A stretch of DNA of 37,064 nt from Verrucomicrobiales bacterium (GTDB taxonomy: Bacteria > Verrucomicrobiota > Verrucomicrobiia > Limisphaerales > F1-80-MAGS106): assembly GCA_005805305.1 (NCBI GenBank), contig SYMW01000221.1, forward strand, positions 1-37,064. Reading direction: 5' to 3'. The notes below the pieces were generated by a model. The model saw only the letters and a program-made list of their open reading frames with translations, was not told where the DNA came from and made no database searches. Below are positions 1 to 8,245 of the stretch, piece by piece (within the stretch, counting starts at the first letter, position 1; the number at the start of each line of letters is the position of its first letter). The position numbers were made by a program, and so were the translations under genes.

Positions 1-732
1 GATGGTGCAGATGCCGGTGCGGGTGAAACCGCCCCCCGCGGACATCGGCGAGATCATTTCTCCCGGCTGCGCATTCTTAGAAATCACAACCCCGGAAAAG
101 GGCGCGCGGATAATCGTATCATCTTTTTGCTGCCCCCAGAGGTCCACTTCACGTTCCGCGACCGTCACGTCTGCGGTTTGGCGGGCCAGCCGGGCGTTCA
201 GTGATTTGGCTTCGGCAGCGATTTGATCCAATTCAGACTGGCTAACCAGTTTGTCAGCGGCCAACTGAGTGATGCGGCGCAACTCGCGTTCGGCTCGTTC
301 GAGGTTGGCCTTTGTTTCATCCAGGGCCCGGCGCGCGGACTCGTGCTGCGCCGCGGCGAGCTGAAGGCTTTTTTCCACGTTTGAGGCGTCGATTCGAGCG
401 AGGACCTGGCCCGCCTCGACTTTCATGCCTTCTTCCACGAGGACTTCCATGACTTTGCCGGAAGCTTTTGAGGAAACTGTTGCCACGCGCCGCGCGGTGA
501 CGTAGCCAGAAGCGTTGAGGACGGTTCGCTGCCCGTTCGAAAGAGACTCGGACTCGCGGACCAGGGCCGTGCGAACCGCGGCGATCTTGGGGCGGCTCGA
601 CCACCAGAATCCAAGACCGCCCAGGAGGAGCAAGGACACGAGAACCAGCGCCGGCGCTCCATAGGATCGAGGTGGGGAAGAGGCTCCGCGATCGATGCGC
701 AGATCGTCGAGGTTTGGTTTTTCTGAACTCAT
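1..732 (-). CDS. Efflux periplasmic adaptor protein (HlyD/MFP family), C-terminus cut by window edge
   Basis: Reading the minus strand from ATG at 732 gives 244 open codons running off the left edge; the ORF track misses it because it is partial. The protein starts with a short cytoplasmic stretch, one membrane anchor (residues ~25-43, APALVLVSLLLLGGLGFWW), then a biotinyl-lipoyl-like half motif (VMEVLVEEGMKVEAGQVLAR, ~110-130). A coiled-coil hairpin rich in Ala, Glu and Arg follows (~135-205), then the second lipoyl half (DDTIIRAPFSGVVISKN, ~210-227). This order is that of membrane-fusion proteins that join an inner-membrane RND or MacB-type ABC pump to an outer-membrane channel. The transporter gene itself would lie to the left, outside the window. 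The family is clear; the substrate cannot be told. Confidence 0.88.
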   Translation of the reverse strand, partial: MSSEKPNLDDLRIDRGASSPPRSYGAPALVLVSLLLLGGLGFWWSSRPKIAAVRTALVRESESLSNGQRTVLNASGYVTARRVATVSSKASGKVMEVLVEEGMKVEAGQVLARIDASNVEKSLQLAAAQHESARRALDETKANLERAERELRRITQLAADKLVSQSELDQIAAEAKSLNARLARQTADVTVAEREVDLWGQQKDDTIIRAPFSGVVISKNAQPGEMISPMSAGGGFTRTGICTI

Positions 733-966
733 GGCTGCGGAGCTGGGGCAAGCAAAGCCATTCCGGTCGTGTGGGTCAAGCTTGCGTGCTGGGGAGGGAC
801 ACAACTCGGTGCGTCCACGAGTCGTTGGCGGCAGGGATCTGTATCCGCGGCGCGGCTGTGTCGAACACCGCCCGGAGAAAGCCCGAGCGGCCCCCCCAGG
901 CTGCGGCGGGCGCTACGCAGACCGCCGCGCCACCACCGACGACCCGGGGACACTGGCGGCCCTAGG

Positions 967-1152
967 CGCATGACAGAGTTCTTCATTGGGGAGGATTGCG
1001 CTCCAATACCGTGCTTGAGTGCAAGCGATCTCATGAGACAGCCGGCGGCAGGCTCTGGGAGCGCCGGCGTCTCGCCGGCCCCTCTCGGCGCTGAATCACC
1101 CGCCACGCCGGCGGGACGCCAGCGCTCCCAGTGGAAGAATTCTGTCATGCAC
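967..1152. repeat. Nested inverted-repeat element, MITE-like
   Basis: The outer arms are GCATGACAGAGTTCTTCATTGGG (from about 968) and the reverse complement of the right end (1127-1150), which reads GCATGACAGAATTCTTCCACTGGG; they differ by one substitution and a small indel/mismatch. Inside, 1055-1079 (starting CTGGGAGCGCCGGCGTCTCG) pairs with 1107-1131 over 25 bp with two mismatches. The 485 bp between the adaptor gene and the prepilin gene (733-1217) contain no convincing gene. ORFs read here in all frames are Arg/Pro/Ala-rich by-products of the repeat. The shape suggests a non-autonomous mobile or REP-like interspersed element; no target duplication was identified. Confidence 0.6.
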
Positions 1153-1217
1153 CCGGCAGACCTTGCTTAGGCTGAGATTAGTTGCGGGCCGCGCCGGGAC
1201 CCGTTAGCGTGGGCGTT

Positions 1218-2036
1218 ATGAATCCCAACCATCGGCCTACCTTGGTCGCCGCGGGCGCCTTCACGCTGATCGAACTACTCGTTGTGATCGCCATCATCGC
1301 GATTCTTGCCGGGATGCTGCTACCTGCTTTGGGCAAGGCGAAGACCAAGGCACACGGGATTTACTGCATGAACAATCTGAAGACCATGCAGCTTTCCTGG
1401 ATCATGTACACGCACGATTGGAACGATTCCACGCCGGGCAACCTCTGGAATCAAAAGATACCGGACAATTGGGTCTCGGGATGGCTGGACTTCAGTGACA
1501 ACAACGTGGACAACACGAATCTGCTGTTGATCTTGGATCCGAGGTACGCGCAGCTTGGCGTCTACAACGGAAAAACTCCCGGCGCCTATAAATGCCCGGC
1601 CGACCGGATCCAGGTGAAGAACGGGGGGGTGCTGAGGCCGCGGGTTCGAAGCATCTCGATGAACGGCTGGATCGGTCCGAACGCGCCCGCATGGAATCCC
1701 GGTTTCATCACCTTTGCCAAGGTTTCCCAGATGGTGAAGATCGCACCGTCGCAGGTTCTGGTCTTCCTGGACGAGCGGGAGGATAGCATTGATGACGGCT
1801 ATTACGCGGTCAACATGGACAAGGCGGCATCGCAGCTCGTGAATTTCCCCGGCAGCTTTCATAACAAGGCCGGGGGGGTGAGCTTTGCCGATGGCCACAC
1901 CGAGATCCACCGTTGGGTTGATCCGCGGACCACACCACCATTCAAGAAGGGAACCAAGTACGAGTTCACCTCGATGAAGAACAACCTCGATCTCGGATGG
2001 CTTCAGGATCACGCGACCGCGCCGATCAAGGACTGA
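1218..2036 (+). CDS. Prepilin-like protein with N-terminal methylation motif and H-X9-DG C-terminal motif
   Basis: The protein has 272 residues from ATG 1218; the ORF-track start at 1182 adds 12 residues with no support. After a short basic leader comes the type IV prepilin/pseudopilin motif [20 protein letters not shown], cleaved by prepilin peptidase before the Phe and with the conserved Glu at +5 relative to it. The helix runs on into [12 protein letters not shown]. Near the C-terminus [14 protein letters not shown] matches the H-X9-DG motif of the verrucomicrobial/planctomycetal prepilin-type family (DUF1559-like). No secretion ATPase, platform protein or peptidase gene is nearby, so it is an orphan pseudopilin, probably a surface or type II secretion-related protein. 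Two relatives lie in this window (10178-11047 and 27779-28648). Confidence 0.88.
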   Translation: MNPNHRPTLVAAGAFTLIELLVVIAIIAILAGMLLPALGKAKTKAHGIYCMNNLKTMQLSWIMYTHDWNDSTPGNLWNQKIPDNWVSGWLDFSDNNVDNTNLLLILDPRYAQLGVYNGKTPGAYKCPADRIQVKNGGVLRPRVRSISMNGWIGPNAPAWNPGFITFAKVSQMVKIAPSQVLVFLDEREDSIDDGYYAVNMDKAASQLVNFPGSFHNKAGGVSFADGHTEIHRWVDPRTTPPFKKGTKYEFTSMKNNLDLGWLQDHATAPIKD

Positions 2037-2290
2037 CTTCGGACAGACGAGGAGTCAAACGGAGGAGTGGTGGCATCAGGAGACGGGGATGTCGTGCGCG
2101 TTCGCGTCGAGTGGGCGTGGCCCTCTGAAATAGCCTGAAACCACTTGTCTAGGAATCCTGTCTTTAGAGTATGCCCGATTGTTTCAAACCTAAAGACCGG
2201 GAATTGTCACATTGCCATCGCACTGAGATCAACCCCAATTCGGGCCGCAAACGAACGCTGAAAAACGGTAAACTCATTCCCATCCATTCC

Positions 2291-2860
2291 ATGAACAAGC
2301 TTCTCTCCCTCATCACTTTTGCGGTGCTGCTCGCCTCAACTCCCGCCGCCAGCGCCCAATCAGCCGCGCGTGCCGCTTCGACAGGCGGCAACAGCCCTCA
2401 CGAGACCACGAGCGCCGTCATCGATGGCAATCGCGTCACGATCACGTACGGCCGTCCCTTTACGAAGGCGCCCAAGACAGGCGAGGTGCGCAAGATTTGG
2501 GGTGGATTGGTGCCCTACGGCAAGCCTTGGCGGATGGGCGCGGACGAGGCGACGCTGCTTTTGACGCAGCAAACCATAGAACTTGGAGGCCTGACCGTTC
2601 CGGCCGGCGCGTACACTCTCTACATGATCCCTGAAGAGTCCGGCGCGTCCAAACTGGCTATCAGCAAGAAAGTTGGCCAGTGGGGAGTTCCCGTGGATGA
2701 AAAAAATGATTTGGGGCGTGTGGATCTAACCAAGGCGGCCAGCACGGCCGCTCCCGATCAGTTCACGATCGCCGTGCAAAAGAATCCGTCCGGCGGTGGG
2801 CTCATCAAGCTATCGTGGGAAAACGCGGAATACTCCGTCGCGTTTGCCGTGAAAAAATGA
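2291..2860 (+). CDS. Exported DUF2911 family protein
   Basis: The protein has 189 residues from ATG 2291, chosen because it opens directly into a signal peptide (MNKLLSLITFAVLLASTPAASAQ) with an Ala-X-Ala type cleavage site; the track start at 2171 adds 40 unrelated residues. The body matches DUF2911: an early VTITYGRPFTK segment, the GGLVPYGKPWRMGADEATLL core, then VPAGAYTLYMIPEE and a C-terminal LSWENAEYSVAF. Members are small exported beta-rich proteins of unknown biochemical role, and the length is normal for the simple form of the family. It stands alone, with about 250 bp of non-coding sequence on each side. No clear Shine-Dalgarno was seen. Confidence 0.85.
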   Translation: MNKLLSLITFAVLLASTPAASAQSAARAASTGGNSPHETTSAVIDGNRVTITYGRPFTKAPKTGEVRKIWGGLVPYGKPWRMGADEATLLLTQQTIELGGLTVPAGAYTLYMIPEESGASKLAISKKVGQWGVPVDEKNDLGRVDLTKAASTAAPDQFTIAVQKNPSGGGLIKLSWENAEYSVAFAVKK

Positions 2861-3106
2861 CGGGCCCTTCATTGGCCTCAAGGACATAACGCACGTGCTT
2901 CCTCCGCCACTGGAAACCGCGAACGGGCTGAGTCGCGGATTTCTCTGCTTATTATCGCGGGGCAAGCATTATCACCCCGAATTATGGTAGGGCATGGAGT
3001 CCTTCGCACCCTCGGACGCTCCCATCGAGGGGAGGGCGGCGTTGCGTCCCCGCGGTTCCTTGCCAGGACTTCAACAGGGACGCCTGTCCACGAGCGTCTG
3101 GCGCGA

Positions 3107-5623
3107 ATGAGACTGCGTCTTCGGTTAGGGGTTCTGGCGGTTTTGGGGGCATGGCCGGCGCTGGCGGTTTCGAGCGCTTTGGCGAGCGAGACGATCCCCG
3201 CTTCTCCCGCCGCGATTCTGCAGGAGATTCGCTCTTTCGGCACGCTGGCCACCGTGCTGCATATTGCCGCCCATCCGGATGACGAAAACACGGCTCTCAT
3301 CACCTATTTCGCCCGAGGCAGGGGCTGTCGCACGGCGTACTTGTCGCTCACGCGCGGAGACGGAGGTCAGAACGAGATCGGAAGGGAATTTGATGAAAAA
3401 CTCGGACTGGCTCGCACGCAGGAATTGCTTGCCGCTCGGAAGCTGGACGGCGGCCGGCAGTTCTTCACGCGCGCGATTGATTTTGGTTTCTCGAAAACGC
3501 CTGAGGAAACGCTGCGGTTTTGGGATCGAGACCTGGTGCTGGCCGATGTCGTTCGCATCATCCGCCAGTTCCAGCCTGACGTGATCGTGACTCGATTCCC
3601 GATCCCGCCCGGCAGTGGCGGCCACGGACATCACACCGCCTCTGGCATTCTTGGAGTCGAAGCGTTCAAGCTGGCGGGTGATCCGAAGGCTTATCCAGAT
3701 CAACAAGCTCAGGGGCTGAAGCCGTGGCAAGCCAAGCGCGTGGCGTGGAATGGCGGGGGAGGAGGCCGCGGCGGTGGAGCGTTAACGGGGCCTGTTTTGA
3801 GCATGGACATCGGAGGCAACGACCCCGTGACGGGTGAACCGCTGGGCGCGATTGCCGGGCGCAGCCGAGCCATGCACATCACTCAAGGGTTCGGCAATTT
3901 CGGAGGCCGGGGCGGAGGCGGGCCGAACATCCAAACTTTCACGGTGTTGGGTGGCGAGCCTGCCGCGAAGGATCTTCTGGACGGGGTTGACACGACGTGG
4001 GCTCGTGTTTCGGGAGGCTCTGAAATCGGGTCGCTCGTTGACAACGCCATCGCTGATTTCAAGGCTGAAAACCCGGCGGCGAGCGTCCCGACGCTGCTCC
4101 GCATACGAACGAAACTTGCGGCGCTTGGCTCTGATCGGCTGGTTCAAGACAAGCGCGCGCAGCTGGACCGAATCCTGCAAGCTTGTTTGGGGCTTGAGAT
4201 CGAGACCGTTGTCCCGCGCGCCGAAGTGGCTCCCGGGGAGTCGATCAGTGTGCGTCAATCCGTTTCGTTGCGCGCGGATTTCGGAGTGACTTGGGTCGAG
4301 ACGCGCACCGGTCCGCGCTCCACGCCGTTGGCGGCCGGGCACACGTTGCGTCCTGGCATTCCACGAACCTCGGAAGGTTTGTTGGAGACGCCGGAGGACG
4401 CCTTGCCCACGCAGCCTTACTGGCTGCGCCAGGAGAGCGGCGGTTTCATTTTTAAAGTGGAAGATCCAAACCTTATTGGCCGGCCGGAAAATCCTCCGGT
4501 CTTTTCTCTGGACGCAGTGTTCGAAGTCGGGGGGCAAACACTCGTGATCAGCAGCGAGCCCGTGACTTTGGAGAACGCAGGTAAGCGGGAGCGGCGGCGG
4601 AGGGTGGATGTAGTCCCTCCCGTGTCGCTGCGATTCGGATCAGACGTGCTGTTGTTTGCTCCGGGGGCCACTCGATCCGTGATTGTTGAGGTCGAGGCGG
4701 CACGGTCGGGACTTGTTGGAGAAGTCAAGATCGAGCCGCTCGCCGGATGGACGGTCGCGCCGTCGTCGCGGCCTTTGCAAATATCGCGTGCTGGCGACAA
4801 GAGGCGGGTTGAATTCTTGGTGACTGCTCCGAGCAAGCCCGCTTCCGCTCGGTTGACGGCGAGTGCCATGGTGAATGGGAAGCGATTCTCCAATCAACGA
4901 ATCGTGATTGAGTATCCGCATCTGCCACTGCTGTTGCTGCAGCCAGCCGCGACGGCGCGTGCTGTGTGCCTGGAGGTGGCGGTGAGGGGTAAAACCGCGG
5001 GATATCTGCCTGGAGCCGGAGACGACACTATCCAGGCTTTGGAGCAGCTTGGTTACTCAGTCCGAACCCTCTCGGGAACCAATTTGACGCTCGAGTCCCT
5101 TCGCGGCTTGGATGTCGTCGTGGTGGGGGTGCGCGCCTTTAACGAGCGCAAGGATCTGGCGGAGAGCGTCACCAATCTGTTCGGTTATGCCGAGGGGGGC
5201 GGGACTGTGGTGGTGCAGTATAATCGGCCCACGGGGTTGAGTGCTTCAACCCTGGGGCCGTACCCGCTCTCCATCCAAGGGTCCGCGCCGCAATGGCGAG
5301 TCACCGATGAAAGGGCGCCCGTGACGTTTCTAGCCCCGGAGCACCCGGCGTTGACGACTCCTAATCGCATCGTTGAGTCCGATTTCGATGGTTGGTTCCA
5401 GGAGCGAGGCGCCTATTTTCCGAGCAATTGGGACAAGGCACGTTACGAGTCCCTGCTCGCCATGTCGGATCCCGGAGAGGCACCTTTACGAAGCGGGATT
5501 CTGATCGCCAGGCATGGCAAGGGCCACTATGTGTACACGGGATTGGCCTTCTTTCGCCAGCTCCCTCAAGGCGTGCCCGGGGCTTACCGGTTGTTTGCGA
5601 ACCTTCTTTCACTCGGCAAATGA
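3107..5623 (+). CDS. Exported PIG-L family deacetylase with large C-terminal extension
   Basis: The protein has 838 residues from ATG 3107, which opens into a signal peptide (RLRLRLGVLAVLGAWPALAV, cleaved near SALAS). The PIG-L/LmbE domain follows: AHPDDEN at residues 55-61 carries the metal-binding His-Pro-Asp-Asp, and GGHGHHTASG near residues 172-181 supplies the later His ligands. PIG-L enzymes remove acetyl groups from GlcNAc-type substrates or cleave related amides. Residues ~400-620 are beta-sandwich-like. The last ~190 residues (AGDDTIQALEQLGYSVRTLSG to the end) look like a ThuA/GATase-like fold ending in KGHYVYTGLAFFRQLP. It opens an operon with a symporter and bacillithiol genes (ATGA overlap with the next gene). 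Location outside the cytoplasm suggests work on external substrates; which one is unknown. Confidence 0.85.
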   Translation: MRLRLRLGVLAVLGAWPALAVSSALASETIPASPAAILQEIRSFGTLATVLHIAAHPDDENTALITYFARGRGCRTAYLSLTRGDGGQNEIGREFDEKLGLARTQELLAARKLDGGRQFFTRAIDFGFSKTPEETLRFWDRDLVLADVVRIIRQFQPDVIVTRFPIPPGSGGHGHHTASGILGVEAFKLAGDPKAYPDQQAQGLKPWQAKRVAWNGGGGGRGGGALTGPVLSMDIGGNDPVTGEPLGAIAGRSRAMHITQGFGNFGGRGGGGPNIQTFTVLGGEPAAKDLLDGVDTTWARVSGGSEIGSLVDNAIADFKAENPAASVPTLLRIRTKLAALGSDRLVQDKRAQLDRILQACLGLEIETVVPRAEVAPGESISVRQSVSLRADFGVTWVETRTGPRSTPLAAGHTLRPGIPRTSEGLLETPEDALPTQPYWLRQESGGFIFKVEDPNLIGRPENPPVFSLDAVFEVGGQTLVISSEPVTLENAGKRERRRRVDVVPPVSLRFGSDVLLFAPGATRSVIVEVEAARSGLVGEVKIEPLAGWTVAPSSRPLQISRAGDKRRVEFLVTAPSKPASARLTASAMVNGKRFSNQRIVIEYPHLPLLLLQPAATARAVCLEVAVRGKTAGYLPGAGDDTIQALEQLGYSVRTLSGTNLTLESLRGLDVVVVGVRAFNERKDLAESVTNLFGYAEGGGTVVVQYNRPTGLSASTLGPYPLSIQGSAPQWRVTDERAPVTFLAPEHPALTTPNRIVESDFDGWFQERGAYFPSNWDKARYESLLAMSDPGEAPLRSGILIARHGKGHYVYTGLAFFRQLPQGVPGAYRLFANLLSLGK

Positions 5624-5772
5624 AGGGTTTCCCGCCGCCCGACCAACTGCCAGGCACTGAGCCTCCCGGAGTGCCTGGTTTCCGCACCTGGGGCGGCCTG
5701 TACCTTTTCGTCTTCGGTTGGTTTGTTGTCGGGGTCTTGCTGCTGGCCCTATTCACGCGTGTGTTTTCATGA
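5620..5772 (+). CDS. Small single-span membrane protein
   Basis: The protein has 50 residues and no recognised family. ATG 5620 overlaps the stop of the PIG-L gene (ATGA), and its own TGA overlaps the ATG of the symporter (again ATGA). The same reading frame is visible as the tail of track ORF 5392..5772, whose upstream part is only a shadow of the PIG-L gene. The first ~25 residues are Pro/Gly-rich and soluble (MKGFPPPDQLPGTEPPGVPG); one hydrophobic helix follows (LYLFVFGWFVVGVLLLALF) and then a short RVFS tail. Translational coupling on both sides argues that it is real. It may assist or regulate the symporter, but that is inference from position only. Confidence 0.72.
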   Translation: MKGFPPPDQLPGTEPPGVPGFRTWGGLYLFVFGWFVVGVLLLALFTRVFS

Positions 5773-7469
5773 ACCCACTGGACTGGGTGGTGCTGCTGGG
5801 AACCATGCTGGGCATTGCGGCCTACGGGACGTGGCGCACGCGCCACACGGATCACCTAGACACTTATCTCAAGGGGGACAGCGCGACAAAATGGGGCACG
5901 ATTGGCCTCTCTGTCATGGCGACTCAGGCAAGCACGATCACTTACCTGTCGTTGCCTGGGCAGGCTTATGAGAATGGCATCGCCTTCATCCAAAACTATT
6001 TTGGGCTGCCCCTGGCGCTGATCATTGTCTGCGCCGTATTCCTGCCGATTTATCGCAAGCTCGGCGTGTACACCGCTTACGAGTACCTCGGGAAGAGGTT
6101 CGACTCGAAAACACGGCTGCTTGGGGCCTGTCTCTTCCTTTTGCAGCGGGGCGTTCAAAGCGGCGTGACGATCTACGCGCCGGCGATCATTCTCTCGAGC
6201 GTCCTGGGATGGCAGCTTGATTTGACGATCATTTTCACTGGGGTCGTCGTGATCGTTTACACCGTGACCGGCGGGAGCGCGGCCGTGAGCCTGACTCAGA
6301 AATGGCAGATGGCGGTGATTTTCGGGGGCATGGTCACGGCATTCGTGATCCTTCTGACCAAGCTGCCCCCTGGGGCCACGGAGATGGCCGGGGCGATGGG
6401 GAAGCTGCAGGCGGTCGATTTCTCCATCGATCCGGACAAGCGGTACACGTTTTGGAGCGGGCTTTTCGGAGGTTTGTTCCTGTCTCTCTCGTATTTCGGA
6501 ACGGATCAGTCCCAGGTGCAGCGCTACATTGGCGGCGGCGGTCTGCGTGAAGGGCGGCTCGGGCTGATGTTCAATGCCATGCTGAAGATCCCGATGCAGT
6601 TTTTCATCGTGATGCTCGGTGCGCTTCTGTTTGTGTTCTTCCAGTTCCAGCCGGAGACGCCGGTGTTCTTCAATCGTGCCGAATGGCAGCGTCACTTGGA
6701 AGGCGCGGATGGCGCCAAGTTCAGCGAGCTCGACAAGAAGCACGCGGAGCTGCATCGCGCGAAGCGGGAAAAGATCGAGGCATGGATGTTGGCGCGGGCG
6801 AGCGGCGACTCGCGAGCCAAGTCCGCTGCCCGGGAGGAGATGGTTACCGCTCAAGCGGCCGTGGATGCGGTGCGAGGGGAAGCCAAGAACGCGCTCCTCC
6901 AGGCGAACCCCCGCGCGAAAGTGAAGGATTCGGATTATGTATTCATCACGTTCATACTTTCGCAATTGCCGCACGGCGTGATCGGATTGCTGCTCGCAGT
7001 CATGTTTGCGTCAGCTCTGTCCTCCAAGGCGGGAGAATTGAACGCCTTGGGGACAACCAGCACCATCGATCTGTGGCGATCCTTGCGCCCTTTGGCGGCC
7101 CACGACGAGGCGAGAAACGTGCGGGCTGCGAAATGGTTCACGGCCTTTTGGGGACTCTTTGCGATGGGCTTCGCGTTGAGCGCGAGTTTTGCCGAGAATC
7201 TGATCGAGGCTCTGAATATCATCGCGTCGATCTTCTACGGCGTCATGCTGGGGATATTCCTGGTGGCCTTTTTCTTCAAACGCGTCGGCGGATCGGCGGT
7301 GTTTTTCGCCGCGATTGCCGCGCAAGCGCTCGTGATCGCGATGTATTTTTCGCTGAACATCGGATATCTTTGGTACAATCTCATCGGATGTGGCGCTTGT
7401 GTCGCCTTTAGCTTGGCGTTGCAGGCTGTCCTGGGATCCAGGGATCAGCCCGTGGAGCGAAATTCCTGA
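5769..7469 (+). CDS. Sodium:solute symporter family protein (SSS/SLC5)
   Basis: The protein has 566 residues from ATG 5769, the start set by the ATGA overlap with the small membrane gene. It has about 13 hydrophobic spans. Family hallmarks are the first unwound helix region (MATQASTITYLSLPGQAYENG), the GLPLALIIV and YTAYEYLGKRF segments typical of SSS proteins, and TVTGGSAAVSLTQKWQMAVI. An unusual charged stretch of about 90 residues (~300-390, rich in Lys, Glu, Ala) interrupts the membrane core before DSDYVFITFILSQLPHG. The transporter would use the sodium gradient to import a small organic solute. The substrate is not predictable; its place between an exported deacetylase and bacillithiol genes hints at an amino sugar, thiol or conjugate. 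It overlaps the next gene by TGATG. Confidence 0.88.
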   Translation: MNPLDWVVLLGTMLGIAAYGTWRTRHTDHLDTYLKGDSATKWGTIGLSVMATQASTITYLSLPGQAYENGIAFIQNYFGLPLALIIVCAVFLPIYRKLGVYTAYEYLGKRFDSKTRLLGACLFLLQRGVQSGVTIYAPAIILSSVLGWQLDLTIIFTGVVVIVYTVTGGSAAVSLTQKWQMAVIFGGMVTAFVILLTKLPPGATEMAGAMGKLQAVDFSIDPDKRYTFWSGLFGGLFLSLSYFGTDQSQVQRYIGGGGLREGRLGLMFNAMLKIPMQFFIVMLGALLFVFFQFQPETPVFFNRAEWQRHLEGADGAKFSELDKKHAELHRAKREKIEAWMLARASGDSRAKSAAREEMVTAQAAVDAVRGEAKNALLQANPRAKVKDSDYVFITFILSQLPHGVIGLLLAVMFASALSSKAGELNALGTTSTIDLWRSLRPLAAHDEARNVRAAKWFTAFWGLFAMGFALSASFAENLIEALNIIASIFYGVMLGIFLVAFFFKRVGGSAVFFAAIAAQALVIAMYFSLNIGYLWYNLIGCGACVAFSLALQAVLGSRDQPVERNS

Positions 7470-8245
7470 TGCCATTGAACCCGGTGATCGCTTTTGGCCA
7501 GCAGCCATGCGGATTTTTTCCGCGCCGGTTCCTGTTCGCCAAAATCCAGACAGCGAAACGGCTGCGGGCCGAGCTGGGAGGTGAGATCGTGTTTTTTGTC
7601 CACGATAGCGATCATGATCCACGCGAGACGCGCACTCTTGTGCGCCATCGCGCCACCAACGAACTGGCGATCCTCAATTTCGCTGTTGAGAACAAGATCC
7701 AGCGAAAATATTCTCCGCTGTTTCTCAAGCGTCTCGCGCCGGGCTGGCAAGCCAGGACAGGGTCTCAGCTTCCGAACTACGTGGATCGCAGGCTCATCGC
7801 AATCTTCGAGCAGGTGCGTCAGGCTGACGTGGCGCAGTTCTGCCTTGAAATGTATCGGCGGATGGGGCTTCTCGAGGGGATACGAATTGTGCGTTCGAGC
7901 GATCCCACCGTGCGTGCGGCGGCCTGCGATGTGCCGGAATTCTTCGTCGATGTGCCGCACGAAGGGGAGGTCGTGCGGGCTCGGTGCGTGAATGGCGCGC
8001 TCCAACTGCACGCGGGAGGTGAATTTTTCGTGACGCTGCCTGGGTCCACATTTCACAAGACTCAAGTCACGCCAACCCGGGACACGCGCTTGCGCTGGAT
8101 GCAATCCGTGCTCCGTTGCACGCATTACGTGGCGGGCGCCGGCGAGCAGCTTTATCTCCGGCGGGAAGAGACCCCTGAAATTCAGTTTGTCTGCCGCGAT
8201 GCCATCGAACGACCCGATGAAGCCCACACCGAACTCCCCGGCTGA
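7469..8245 (+). CDS. Short BshC-like protein, candidate for the cysteine-adding step of bacillithiol synthesis
   Basis: The protein has 258 residues; ATG 7469 shares its A with the symporter stop (TGATG). It has no confident family match from memory, but the N-terminus reads VIAFGQQPCGFFPRRFLFAK and then IVFFVHDSDHDPRE. That resembles the GGQQ...GPLYT..K and PVFWIA.EDHD nucleotide-binding motifs of BshC, the enzyme that joins cysteine to GlcN-malate. Canonical BshC is about 540 residues, so this is less than half size and lacks the C-terminal coiled coil. The gene lies directly before bshB1 (overlapping) and bshA, and no full-length bshC is in the window. Position plus motif supports a diverged BshC or a substitute for it. 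It could instead be an unrelated family with a chance motif. Confidence 0.55.
   Translation: MPLNPVIAFGQQPCGFFPRRFLFAKIQTAKRLRAELGGEIVFFVHDSDHDPRETRTLVRHRATNELAILNFAVENKIQRKYSPLFLKRLAPGWQARTGSQLPNYVDRRLIAIFEQVRQADVAQFCLEMYRRMGLLEGIRIVRSSDPTVRAAACDVPEFFVDVPHEGEVVRARCVNGALQLHAGGEFFVTLPGSTFHKTQVTPTRDTRLRWMQSVLRCTHYVAGAGEQLYLRREETPEIQFVCRDAIERPDEAHTELPG

Noticed and set aside
672-1170. Overlapping plus and minus ORFs (672..965, 695..973, 729..1148, 769..1170)
   Set aside because: They overlap each other on both strands, are Arg/Pro/Ala-rich and are produced by the GC-rich inverted-repeat element; no ribosome binding site or family signal.
5856-6974. 372-residue minus-strand ORF
   Set aside because: It lies wholly antisense to the clearly coding symporter gene and has shadow composition (Arg, His, Gln-rich).
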